This document shows, one piece after another, positions 41,711 through 52,047 of a stretch of 64,000 nucleotides of DNA. The notes beneath the pieces were generated by a model. It saw only the letters and a list, made by a program, of their open reading frames with translations. It was not told the origin of the DNA and made no database searches. How positions within the stretch are numbered: the stretch's first letter is position 1; the number at the start of each line of letters is the position of its first letter. The position numbers and the translations under genes are program-made. The DNA is taken from contig JAUPSS010000003.1 of NCBI GenBank assembly GCA_040285825.1, positions 2,728,001 through 2,792,000 of the forward strand, written 5' to 3'. The stretch is from Eukaryota sp. TZLM1-RC (Eukaryota; Metamonada: BaSk clade).

Positions 41711-42638
41711 TATAAAAAGAAATATAAGCTGAAAGAAGTCTTCGCAAAACATTGATTAATTTTCTCATATTACCAAAATTTTTGGACCAAAATTTGTCAC
41801 AAACGCGGTGGATATTGGATAAAACATTGGTGTAGAACCCCTTTTGTCAATTAACGTAGGTATCTCACCGGTGAGTACCTGTATATAAAATTGGTTTAAA
41901 TAGAATTATCTTTATCTGAACTTCTTTACACGATACACAATGTAACCACAACCAGCATGCCTTCTGGTCACATAACATAAACGGTAACTGAAGAGAGACT
42001 TTTGTAACTGAATAAACGCTAAATTTACTCAAATAAAAAGGAAAAGATCGACCATAAAATACTGACATTCGCTGTATATAAGGTGATTACAACACATCTA
42101 GAGATAGGAATTTGCCATCTAGGTTTAGTTCATGTTATTACCATTGTTTCTGTTATTCTACTTACTTCATTGTTGAGATTTAATAAAATAAGCCTTTTCT
42201 ATGAATGAAGGGGCTACTATAACGAGGGGGCTATTAATCCGTCAAGGGGCTTCAATTTCTATTTTACTTTAGTTTATCAATGTTCAAAAATTCCAATCTC
42301 TTAACTTATCCACAAAACATTCTGAAAACAACGCAAATTTGGATGCTTTTTGGATGTAAAAAATCCTTCTATCAATGTTTGGAATACAACCAAATCAGTA
42401 GTTTTCAACACAGCACCGTAAAAGTTTTGCTACAATTTTACACAATGGGCAAATAACCAGAATGTAACATCATTTCAAGTGACTTTTACAACACTACCGT
42501 GTTTCGAAAAATTATGGACCCACAAAAATAGGCGATTCAAAAGATTGGCGAATTTTCAAAGGTATTCAAAAATTCGCCATTATTTTTCGCCCATTATTTA
42601 TTTTGAACAATAAAAAAAATCAAAAATACCAGATTTAC
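41711..42638. other. intergenic region
   Basis: No gene. At 42541-42590 an inverted repeat (GGCGAATTTT ... AAAATTCGCC) follows a CCGTGTTTCGAAAAATTATGG-like stretch and may be the end of a DNA transposon. GGGGGCTAT/GGGGCTACT repeats near 42200-42250. Confidence 0.4.
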
Positions 42639-42938
42639 TTAAGAATCAATACTATAAAATTCAACAATAATGTAGTCCTCTTCTGAAGACAAATCATCTG
42701 CATCAATCCATTCAGGTCGATTTAATGCTTCAATTACAACTTCATTACCACCAGGATTCATCAAACTCTGCTCAATGGTTTCATTAATCTTTCTCCAGCC
42801 TTCTTGATGATATTGGAGACAATTTGATTTATATTGCCATGCCTCAATAATCCATTCTCCAATTTTGGGCTTAATAATGGAGGTGGCTACATCTAATATG
42901 AACAAAGGAGCTTTTAAATTGAAATTTGTATTTTGCAT
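42639..42938 (-). CDS. short ORF, possibly a DNA-transposase remnant
   Basis: 99 aa from an ATG at 42938. The stretch IGEWIIEAWQ ... EGWRKINETI recalls the helical end of pogo/Tigger-type DDE transposases (x-W-x-x-EAW ... T-x-x-NCF-x-x-GF), but the match is loose. An acidic C-terminus (DADDLSSEEDYIIVE) follows. It stands between possible transposon-end repeats on one side and the LINE 3' end on the other. Confidence 0.3.
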   Translation of the reverse strand: MQNTNFNLKAPLFILDVATSIIKPKIGEWIIEAWQYKSNCLQYHQEGWRKINETIEQSLMNPGGNEVVIEALNRPEWIDADDLSSEEDYIIVEFYSIDS

Positions 42939-43030
42939 TCAATTTACATTCTTTATTTATAATTATTTATATATTTTAATTTTAATTACAAATTATGTTG
43001 TTTTTTTTTAAATTTAATTTTATTCTAAAC

Positions 43031-44149
43031 CTATAAATCAACATCTAAAAAATCCATCTCTCCCAAAACAAAAACACTAGATGCAACTCTCTCATAGTGA
43101 GATCCAAGAGAAAGCAAAGCATCAGAAACCATCTTCAACATCCCCTTAAAAATAGAAAACACAATTCTATTTTGCCAAAACAATCTGTGGAAATTTCTGC
43201 CAGTTCTTCTCTTTACAATCATTTCAAAATCATCCAAAAAACGTAAAGCAGTTGGTGCAAGTGAACCAAAAAGGGAAAATACAAATGGATACAAATTGTA
43301 TTTTGCATGCTGTAGACTGGCCAATTTGGACAAAGGTTCATTGTATTTTTTGAATTTAAAATTTTCAGCATTTGAAAGGGGATTATGAATTTCAGAATTA
43401 ACAAGCCTTTCATTTGAGGCATTACAAGGATCAACAGACATTACATCCAATAAAATGAAACTTCCATCTAATCCAGGTAATATAACATCACCTCTATTGT
43501 TCTTATGAAAATCATCAGTATCAAACAGATTTGACAACAAAGGTTCCAAGAAGGATTCAATTCTATGAGATTTACACATACAATATAACTGGTCTCTTAC
43601 AGCATCATGAACCTTGCTTCTAAAAGTAATAAAATGTTTACAATTTAACAAATGAGTAGTTGTAATTTCTCGAGAACATTTACAAATTAAATTATGAGGT
43701 AAATTATCAGGCCAGATAAAGGAACGAAATCTCATATTCAGAGTCCAAGCAGAATCGGATAAGAGAGTACCATAAACTTGTGGAATTGTTGTTACTAAGG
43801 CAGAAGAAGTACTGTCACACATATCTTGTAAAAGATTTGCAAAAGCGGGATTCTTTTTCTTGGCCAAGCCAAGTCTAACATCAAAATCCAAGCTTTCAAA
43901 AATCTTTGACAATTTTTGTTGAAGCTTTTTACAGCAAAACTGTAAATTAAATAGAGATCGGTTTGGAATTTCTTGAATTGATTGAGGAAAACAATTGGTC
44001 CAAATTTGTGGCGGTAATTTTTCAAGTTCACAAGATAACTCATACAAATAGGGACTACAATTGGGGACTAACAGATGAGAATCATCAGGAAATCTACGAG
44101 AAAATTCATAAATAAAATTTTGCCACCACCCAAGAATGCTGATTGACAC
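43031..44149 (-). pseudogene. LINE polyprotein, C-terminal segment (linker, finger, endonuclease-like)
   Basis: 372 codons open to the stop at 43031. The segment begins with the thumb-linker motif (FIYEFSRRFPDDSHLL) and ends with an acidic tail. The C-x-C-x7-H-x3-C finger, R-G-D-V, L-L-D-V and K-x-x-K-Y are spaced as in restriction-like endonucleases (PD-(D/E)xK) of R2/CRE-type LINEs. That assignment is by pattern, not by search. The frame differs from the upstream RT segment. Confidence 0.7.
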
Positions 44150-44889
44150 AAAATTGAAGATTTAGTAAAACCAATACCACCCAAATTTGCTGAAGAAAAT
44201 AAATGGCTTTTCAACATTCCTGGTTCTACATCCAATAAATCAGCAAAAAATTCTGTTCTCAATGAATTGAAAGAACGACAAAAATCTAATGCTATGGAAG
44301 GAGCACAAGATCTCAAAATGTGGGTTATTCTCCCAGTGTAGCAAATTTTAAGCATGAAAAATTTAATATGCTTTTCTATATCTAAAGAAGAAATTGAATC
44401 AAGTTCAATTTTCATTTTTTCCAAAATAACTTGCAATTCATTCTGAATTTGAGGCACATTTCCTAACCAACAACCAAGGAACTTAAAAGCATCACTACTA
44501 TAATTAGTAAAAGGGACAATAGAATCGTTTATCACGAGGTCTTGAGCAGAAGAGCCAATCAGAAGACATTTGCTGGCATTAAGATGAAGCCCAATATTTT
44601 CATATGAATCGGCAATTTCTTGAGCAACCAATTCTAGTAAATCAAATGAACCAATCAAGGATATATCATCCATATAAGCAACTATTTTTATAGAAGGGTA
44701 TTTTTGCTTAATGATATTTAAAGTTTTGTGAATAGCTAAACAAAACAATAATGGGCCTAAAGGATCTCCCTGCTTCACTCCAGAAGATGATTTAAGACCA
44801 AATGAATTAAAAATTAAATCTGATTCTTTCCCATAAAAATGGTAGAAAAAAACTCGATAGCTCAGGAAAATCAGATTTAATAACTTCAA
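44068..44889 (-). pseudogene. LINE reverse transcriptase, motifs B-E
   Basis: Open frame holding GVKQGDPLGPLLFCLA, the catalytic YMDDIS, SYENIGLHLNASKCLLIG and FKFLGCWLGNV. It is separated by one-base shifts from the RT start at its 5' side (T/A run near 44845) and from the C-terminal segment at 44.1 kb. Confidence 0.8.
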
Positions 44890-45871
44890 AAATTGCTTCT
44901 CGCTTTACAGAATTAAAAGCATTTTTAAAGTCGAGATTAAAAATAAAATTATTTTTCTCTGCATTAAAAAAGGTATCAGAGGCAATAGCAGCAACAGAAG
45001 CACCATCAATTGTTTTGATTCCAAATTGATGAGGATTCAAAAATGTAGAAGCTTTGTCTTTGACACGATCGAAGACAATTGATGCTAGCAAACGAGAAAG
45101 AGATTCACCAACAGCAATTGGGCGTATTCCATCAGGTTTGATTCCGTTTCCAGGCTTTACTAAAGCAATCAGACGTGCTGCGAGTAATTCAAATGGAGGA
45201 TTAATTTTCAAAACAATCAATTGTTGAAAATAGTGGGCTAGATCATCAGCAATTTCGGGAGCACTGGAACACGCTATTTTTAACAGATCAAAAGAAATTC
45301 CAGATGGGCCTGCTGCTTTCCCCTTTGGCAATTTTTGAATAGCTTTAAGAACTTCCATTGCAGTAATAGGATTTTCAATCCAAAAAGGACACACTTCAGG
45401 CTTGCTGCACTTGAAATTTTCTTGAGGATGCAACTTTTGAAGTTTTTCAAGGGTATCAGAGTTTGCATCAGCCAAAGAAGAGGAAAACAAAGACTGCTTT
45501 GCGGCACCATAACGACCACGTAAGCACAATTTACGGCAAATTTTTGATTTTACAATTTTTCTATTTCCAAATTTTTTCTTAAAACAATTTTTGTTTTTTC
45601 TAGCAAAATATTTCCAGAAGGATGAAATATTCCACTTATTATTTTTCAATTCAGAAGTAAAATTTCTCATTTCCATTGAGAAGGGGATTGTGCTGGCGGG
45701 ACTTATTTCTACTGGGATCCGGATCGGGGGTCTTACGGTATCAACGGCTTTTACAATTCGTACAAAACAGAAGTTTTCGACCATTTCGTGAATCTGCAAC
45801 ATCTTTTTTGCAAAATGGACAACAAAAATTACTGTTTTCAGAAGGGGAAGAAGAGGGAACACTAGAAGCAT
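44807..45871 (-). pseudogene. LINE reverse transcriptase, motifs 0-A, with upstream region
   Basis: Open frame carrying the RT N-terminal motifs (KGKAAGPSGISFDLLK; ARLIALVKPGNG; RPIAVGESLSRLLAS; FNLDFKNAFNSVKREA). The sequence before about 45760 belongs to another frame, in which the CPFC ... CTNC finger is read. Confidence 0.75.
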
Positions 45872-46554
45872 TTAACTGTTGATCGTCAGAAACATTATTT
45901 TCAGCACCTTTCACAACGGCAACAGCTGGAACAGAACATTTGAGAATTTGTTGAGCAGATTTTAATTCAAATTCTCTTTTTGTTTCTCAGGGCACGTTCT
46001 CGAATTATGACCACTGATACCACAAATCGAACATTTTTTTAGAACCTTTTAATGGCAGTGGTTTCATTTTTTTCAGTTCTTTCAATTTTGTCAATTTTTG
46101 AGTTAAAAGTAGAAATAGACTTTTGACTTTTTGCAGTTTCAGCTGGAGAAAACAAATTTCGAGAAACGGAGTTGTTAATAGAACGCGCAACAGAACGCAA
46201 GGAACGTAATGGTGGTTTTTCTGTGTTTTTTCTGGTACAATGATCAGTTTTTGAATGAAAATTTTTTTGAGATGAATTTCGAGCATAGCTTGTATTGTGG
46301 GGAGAGTGGGGAAGTGGAGTGGATGAGCTTGATCTGACTGGTAGAATCTTTGCTTGGGCGTTCCAATCAGTATCAGAGTCACTATCAGCCAAAGGCATCG
46401 TTTTGACAGAGAAACAGTACGACTTTGACGCCTTGACAGAAAGTGAAATATGAAAGGGTTGACTAAGGGAGGGAGAAAAAAAATTATGTTGTTCAAAGTG
46501 TTATTAAATTCATATTTTATGGGTTCATAATTTTCAGGAACGTTTAAATTCATA

Positions 46555-46628
46555 GTTTCTGTGGTCTAGTTGGTTAGGATATCTGTCTAACACACAGATG
46601 GTCCCGAGTTCGAGTCTCGGCGGAAACA
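46555..46628 (+). tRNA. tRNA-Val (anticodon AAC)
   Basis: A 74-nt tRNA without intron. The seven-pair acceptor (GTTTCTG/CGGAAAC), GTCT/GGAT D stem, TCTGT/ACAGA anticodon stem with loop CTAACAC, and CCGAG-TTCGAGT-CTCGG T arm are all sound. Discriminator A, followed by GTTTTTG, a Pol III terminator. Flanked on both sides by LINE sequence, the left one ending at the very base before it. Confidence 0.95.
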
Positions 46629-46699
46629 GTTTTTGAAATTTTGCGAGACAATGGACAGATTTCCTATTTATTTATTTATTTGCAATTTAGGTTTTCAGT

Positions 46700-47035
46700 T
46701 GCTATCCTGGAATGCTCAATCCCATACTCTTTGTGTCCTTTGTCCATTTGCTTTTTCCTTACATGACACGCTTGAAACCACTTGCTTTATCTTTCTTGGA
46801 TTATTTTGTTGAAATAGTAAAAGAACGTACAGGAAGAATTTTTGACAAAATTTGTTGGCACAACAGAATTGTATTTTTCATTTTTAAGGGTGTTGTTGTG
46901 CTGTTTCCTTCTTATTTTCTGCTTTATTATCTCTTGGTCGTCTTTATAAAAGAAAAACATTCAGTCAATTCTATTTGACTGACTTGGGATATGAAGATTT
47001 AGATTTTTAAGTTTGAGGATTAGTTTTTGGGTCGA
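46700..47035 (+). mobile_element. LINE 3' fragment, A-like
   Basis: A 5'-truncated tail reading ALSFLDYFVEIVKERTGRIF (in frame), then HNRIVFFIFKG and broken sequence to a final TAA. It begins about 70 bp downstream of tRNA-Val. Confidence 0.65.
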
Positions 47036-47039
47036 ATAA

Positions 47040-47900
47040 TTTAAAAATACCAAAAAATAGTTTGCAGTTTAACTGTAAAAAGCTTCAGCAAAATTTGTCA
47101 AAGTAATTGTTTTAGTAACAACCATTCCTCAAGTCTATGGCACTCTTTTAGCTAATTTTGCCTAGACTTTCAATATGAGACTTCCGATATTAAGCCTGGT
47201 AATTTGCCTCATAATTAAATTTGTAAATTTAATCGATAAATTACAATTACTCATTGGTTAAATTGTAACCATTCTACTACCTTTAGAAGCAATGTTCATG
47301 ATGGTGTAAGAGACCAATTATTTTGTATGTGCAAGACTCATAGAATTTAATGTTTTTTATAACTTTGTTGTCAAATATGTTTGATGCTGAACATAATGTT
47401 CATAAAAATAGTAGAGGTGATGTCATATTACCTGCATTAGATGCAACCTTCATTTTAGTAGATGTATTGTCCATTGGTCCTTGTAATGTCTCAAATGAAA
47501 GGCTGGCTATCTGTGAAATTCATAATCTTCTTTCTAATGCTAAAAATTCCAAAATCAAATAATACAATGAACCGTTGTCCAAATTGTCCAGCCAACAGCA
47601 TGCAAAATAAAATTTGTATCCATTTGTATTTTCTTTGTTTGGTTCACTTGCTCCCACGGCTATTCGTTTTTTGACAGACTTTAAAATGATTGTAAAGAAA
47701 AGGATTTGATAGAAATTTTAACAGACTGTTTTGGAAAATAGAAATGTATTTTCTATTCATAAGGGAATGTTGAAGATGGTTTCAGATGCTTTGCCTTCAC
47801 TTGGATCTCACTCTGAAAGAGTTGCATCTAATTGTTTTGTTTAGGGAGAGATGGATTATTTAGAGGTTGATTTAAAAGTTGCTTAGTAAATAAATGTTGC
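47040..47900 (+). mobile_element. LINE fragment, group A, decayed
   Basis: Another plus-strand A copy from the linker (NCKKLQQNLSK, TIPQVYGTLL) through HDGVRDQLFCMCKTH, NSRGDVILPALDATFILVDVLS and KIK-YNEP to a tail ending GEMDYLEVDLK-like. Several stops. The 3' end (AAATAAATGTTGCTT) matches the tails of other copies. Confidence 0.7.
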
Positions 47901-48184
47901 TTAAACAAAGTAAATTCTAAATTTTAGTATTATTTCTGCTACTGAACTTTCAGATCTTAGGACTTTGTTATCTTTGTGTAGTTACACTCACTTCTGATTC
48001 CTTATTTTCTGATTAGTTTAATTTTTTGTTCTGCCGCTAAAGGTTAAAACTGCAGAAATCACATCTTAGTTGCTAAAATTGAAACAAATGTCACAATTAT
48101 CACTCTGCACTTTCAACTAAACAGATTTTGTAATAACAACACAGAATAAAGGAGATGATTAGATGCAACTTTAAAAACTAGTTT

Positions 48185-48265
48185 TGTTGCATTAGGTTGC
48201 AAAAGTGGTTGAGATAAAGATAATTTATTTTTTATTCATATTAGAAAAGCCTAAGGGCGCAAACA
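48185..48265 (-). repeat. 3' LTR (81 bp)
   Basis: It starts and ends with the short inverted repeat TGTTG/CAACA (one base changed). Contains AATAAA/TATTCATATT motifs. Pairs with 55114-55194. Confidence 0.88.
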
Positions 48266-48283
48266 CTGCTTCTTCCCCGTTTT
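48266..48283 (-). promoter_or_regulatory. polypurine tract
   Basis: Read on the minus strand, AAAACGGGGAAGAAGCAG directly precedes the 3' LTR, as required for plus-strand priming. It independently fixes the LTR boundary. Confidence 0.8.
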
Positions 48284-48378
48284 CAAAGATAATATGCTTA
48301 TATAAATATGAATTAAACTATAAACCAATAACTAAATAACTACAAATAATCTAAACTAATCTAAACTAAGAATTGGCA

Positions 48379-50888
48379 TCACTTCCGAATTCTAGTACTG
48401 CGTCTAGGCCTCTTGTAAGGCGTAGAGTTATTGGAGGTACTTTTACGTTGACTAGTAGTACGTTTACCAATTTTCTTGTTATTCCTACTGAACAACTTGT
48501 AAGCTTCTGAATGTTTAACTGAATGGAGAGGCTTTTCTGTTGTCTCACCGCCAAACCATTGAACAGTACAGAAACTACCTGAGTCAGAATTATTTTCTGA
48601 GAGGATTTTCTCTATAACATGTTTCTCATCATCGCCTGCTGCGACTGCCTTAAGAAATTCGATATCCTGTGGATTCTCAGCGTTATAGATTTTGCAATCT
48701 TTCTTAGCAGCCTTTAATTCGGTGCCAGTGATAAGATTTTTCAATAATAAAGTAGAGTTGGAATGACGGTCTATTACTAAAAAGGGTCTGTTCCAAGATC
48801 CATGTAATTTATTATTCTGTTTGGTTTTACGTAGGACATAGTCACCAATATTAAATACTATAGAGCGCGAATTAGTATTGTCTACTGAAATCGGAGTATT
48901 TGATAATTGATGACGCTCTGCTTCTTCCCTTTTTTCTTGCAGACGAGTATTTTTCATTTTAATGTCGTCTAATAAAGGTATATTGGAATCAAATTTTGAT
49001 AAGTTTCCTAATATGTTTGCAGGGTCCGATCTTGGACTAATCGAAGATCCGAACATTAGTTCGTAAGGTGTAAAACCTGTCTTTCTGCTTTTAGTGGAAT
49101 TTATTAATAGTTGGGATATGGGTACATAAGTAGACCAATTTCCATAATCATTAAAATCTATTGATAATTTCCTCAAGCATTGTAGAACGTCTCTATGTTT
49201 TCGCTCTACGAGTCCATTACTTTCAGAGTAGTGGGGTATTGAGTTACTCATCTCAATAGCTAATCTATTACACACTATCTTAAAAGTCTCATAGGCGAAC
49301 TCAGGACCATTATCACTATGAATTAACATAGGTATGCCAAAAATTGCGCAAACGTTCCAAATCAAAGCGTCTGCGGTCTCTAAGGCATTGAGTTCCTTCA
49401 GAGGGACTAAAATTGAATATCCAGTAAAAGAATCTACAAATACTAATAAGTATATATTACCATCATTATCAGTATTCAGAGGTCCAATTGTGTCGACATT
49501 TAATCTAGCAAAAGGACGATCTGCCCAAAGGGTACCTGTGGAAGGTGTTTTTATTCTTTTAACTGGTGCCGTTTTTTGACAAGTTGGGCATCTTTTGATG
49601 TGGTTTATGAGGTCCTTTCTCATATTAGGCCAGCAAAAGTCGCTTTTGGACAGTTGATGTAGACTGTCGTTTTTGCTGGGGTGGCCTGATTGAACCAATC
49701 CATGTATTAATAGTAGGGCCTGTTTTCTGAGGCTTTTTGGAATTAAAATTTTATATTTATTGTTTTTCCAAATTTGAGTATTTTCATCTAGAATTGCATT
49801 CTCAAATAGAGGGTCATTATTATTTTTTGCTATTTGTTGTTCAGATCTTATTTTAGAGAACCAAGAAGAAAAAATAGGTAAGTCCTGGTGTCTACTTAGG
49901 GATGAAATTGATGGGATGTCTTCGAAGTCCGAATCAGAATCATCGTCTATTGGAGGTATCTCGTAATTCGAAAGTAAAGTATCTGGTATATTTATACTAC
50001 ATATAGAAGGAGTTTTCTCGTTTTGATCTAAATCAATATTCCTTGATAGCATATCTGCCAAGTGGTTATCTTCACCTGGTTCATGGACTATATCAAAACC
50101 GAATTCAGATAGTGTCGGCAGCCATCTCTTTACAATTCTGTTTTTCTCTAGGGCTGTGGCCAGGAATGCAATATTTTTGTGATCATTGAAAATTGTTAGA
50201 TGTCTAGTCAAAAGGTAGCTTTCTAAACAACTTTCAGTTAAAATCAGAAGTATTGCGTATAATTCCTTTTGTAAGGTGGACCATTTTGATTGTGTTTCTG
50301 TAAGTAATCTACTATAGAATGACAAAGGTTGCACTTTCCTTTTATTTAGCGGGGTTCCTGCAGGGGAGTAGGGTTCAATTTCTTGCCAAATTACACCTCC
50401 TACTGCTACATCTGAAGCGTCAGTACTTATTAATACTCGCTTGCCCGGAGCTGGTAATTCAAGAGGCATGTGGTTTACTATTAAATCTTTGATTTGTTTA
50501 AGATACTCGTCATGCACATTGGTCCATTTGATAGTTCTAGGTTTTCCTTTTATTAACTCGTTAATTGGAGCTATTAATTCAGAAATTCCAGTAAGCCAAT
50601 CTCTTATGTAATTAATTGATCCAACCCAGGAGCGAACCTCTTTCAATGTTTTTGGTCTGGGTATTCTCATAAGGGCTTCTATTTTTTTCTTGCTGATGAA
50701 CCTAGTTTTGTTCTGGAAGGTACTTCCTAATATGTCAATGGGGTGTTTGGCTGTGACGAATTTGCATTTTCGTAAACCAATGTTGACCCGTCTTTTCCTG
50801 GCGCATTCGAGGACTCTTTGTAGTTGTTTGCAGAATTCATCAAATGAAGAACCGACTATTATAATGTCGTCTATGTATATGAAAACGC
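48379..50888 (-). CDS. pol: gypsy pol: RT C-terminal part, RNase H, integrase, chromodomain-like tail
   Basis: Open from the frameshift near 50889; the first ATG is at 50670. In order: the RT active site IYIDDIII, the thumb, RNase H (LISTDASDVAVGG, QKELYAILL, FNDHKNIAFLA), a linker, then integrase. The integrase has the zinc finger H-x7-H ... CPTC (HGLVQSGH ... CPTCQK), the DDE core (LNVDTIGP, HSDNGPEF, NGLVERKH) and a GPF-like C-terminal module (GSWNRPFLVID). It ends with TVQWFGGETTEKPLHSV, which resembles a chromodomain, and a basic tail. It encodes reverse transcription and integration functions and is intact over 763 codons. Confidence 0.9.
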
Positions 50889-50891
50889 CGT

Positions 50892-51941
50892 CTATTGAAA
50901 AATTTCCATCATTACATTTTGAAATACTGCTGGGATATTCTTTAAACCGAAGCAGGCTCTTTTGAACATAATGGACCTTCCAGGTATTGAAATTGATGTT
51001 TTTTCAATACCCTTTTTTGCTACATTCATTTGCCAGAAAGCTTTTGGTAAATCAAGCGTGGCAATGTAGTCAGCTCTGCTCAAAAATTCTAATATGTCAC
51101 TAATCCGCGGTAAATTTGGTTCGACAGAAATTGTATGGGCATTAACACCGTCTGTACCACTAAAGTCGCCAGTTAATCTAGGTTAATCTAGGTCATCTGG
51201 GTAGATAACTAGGACAATAGGAGAGCTGAATCTATAATTGGATTCAACTGCATAACCCATTTCTATCAATTCGTCGAATATTTTGTTGGCTATTTCTAGA
51301 TTGCTTGGGTTTAACCGTCTAGCAGGTTTATGTACAATAGCGTTTTCATCGCGAAAGGGGATTGTAAGAGGACTACAATCAATACCTTTTTTACTTGGAG
51401 TTTCACTAAAAACATCGCTGAACAATTTCAATAAACTCGTTAATTTTAATTTATTATTACTATCATCTAAATTTATCTCACAACCAGATCTAGTTAACTG
51501 CTCCTCAAAATCGGAAGGACTCGATGATTGGTTATCTAAGTTCCCAATCGAATGTTGAGCGATTCTAGAGTCGAATTCAGATTCTTCATTTAACAAAATG
51601 CGGTGTTCTTTGTCTAATCTAATGAAAAAACCATCATCCTTCTGAAGCCCAAGTGTTTTTAACATGTCTATCCCTATTAATAGTTTGTTCGAACCCAGAA
51701 TTATGGGAAGAGTATGTCTATAATGTACCTGGTGCGCAATGCTTCCTACGTTGAACGACAGATTACCATTTGCACTCCCTAGCGATTTACTTGATACGTT
51801 ATTGGCTGGTAAGAAATCAATTGTATCATCTCTAATAATTGACATGTTGCATTTGTTAGCCAAATCTTCTTTTTTAACCGAACAAAACGCTGCCGAATCA
51901 ATAGTTACAATCATTTTTATATTATTTATTAAAATCTCCAA
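50892..51941 (-). pseudogene. pol: gypsy pol: protease and RT N-terminal part, interrupted
   Basis: A protease-like region (VTIDSAAFCSV; LIGIDMLK) followed by RT N-terminal motifs (PARRLNPSNLEIANKIF, SSPIVLV), an in-frame TAA at 51183, RLTGDFSGTDGVN and LDLPKAFWQM (catalytic Asp). Then the frame is lost at a T-run near 50889-50893. The protease active site reads DSA, not the usual DTG or DSG. Confidence 0.8.
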
Positions 51942-52047
51942 TCTTAGAAATGGAGAACGCTGGGATCTGATGTGGTTCTCACTAACCGTAGAATTTATAC
52001 CAAAAATACTATTGAATCAGAGCTGGGTTTGTGGAATTGTAGAGGAT

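Larger units (their letters stand above)
43010..46554 (-). mobile_element. near-complete LINE, group A, with C-terminal endonuclease-like domain
   Basis: The longest LINE copy, 3.5 kb. The order on the minus strand is: 5' UTR (46554-46399), a basic Ser-rich N-terminal region (ATG at 46398), a zinc knuckle CSICGISGHNSRTC, a second finger CPFC ... CTNC, then RT and the C-terminal region. The RT shows GKAAGPSGISFDLLK, PDGIRPIAVGE, HQFGIKT, the motif A aspartate in FNLDFKNAFNS, SSGVKQGDPLGPL and YMDD. After a linker come the finger CKCSREITTTHLLNC, RGDVILPGLDG, LLDVMSVDP, KFKKYNEPL and QNRIVFSIF. The reading frame breaks at five or more places, mostly beside homopolymers. No apurinic endonuclease domain is visible. 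Its 5' end lies one base from tRNA-Val. Confidence 0.85.

Noticed and set aside
41399-41752. 117-codon minus-strand ORF
   Set aside because: Lies antisense to the tail of the plus-strand LINE fragment at 40550-41710.
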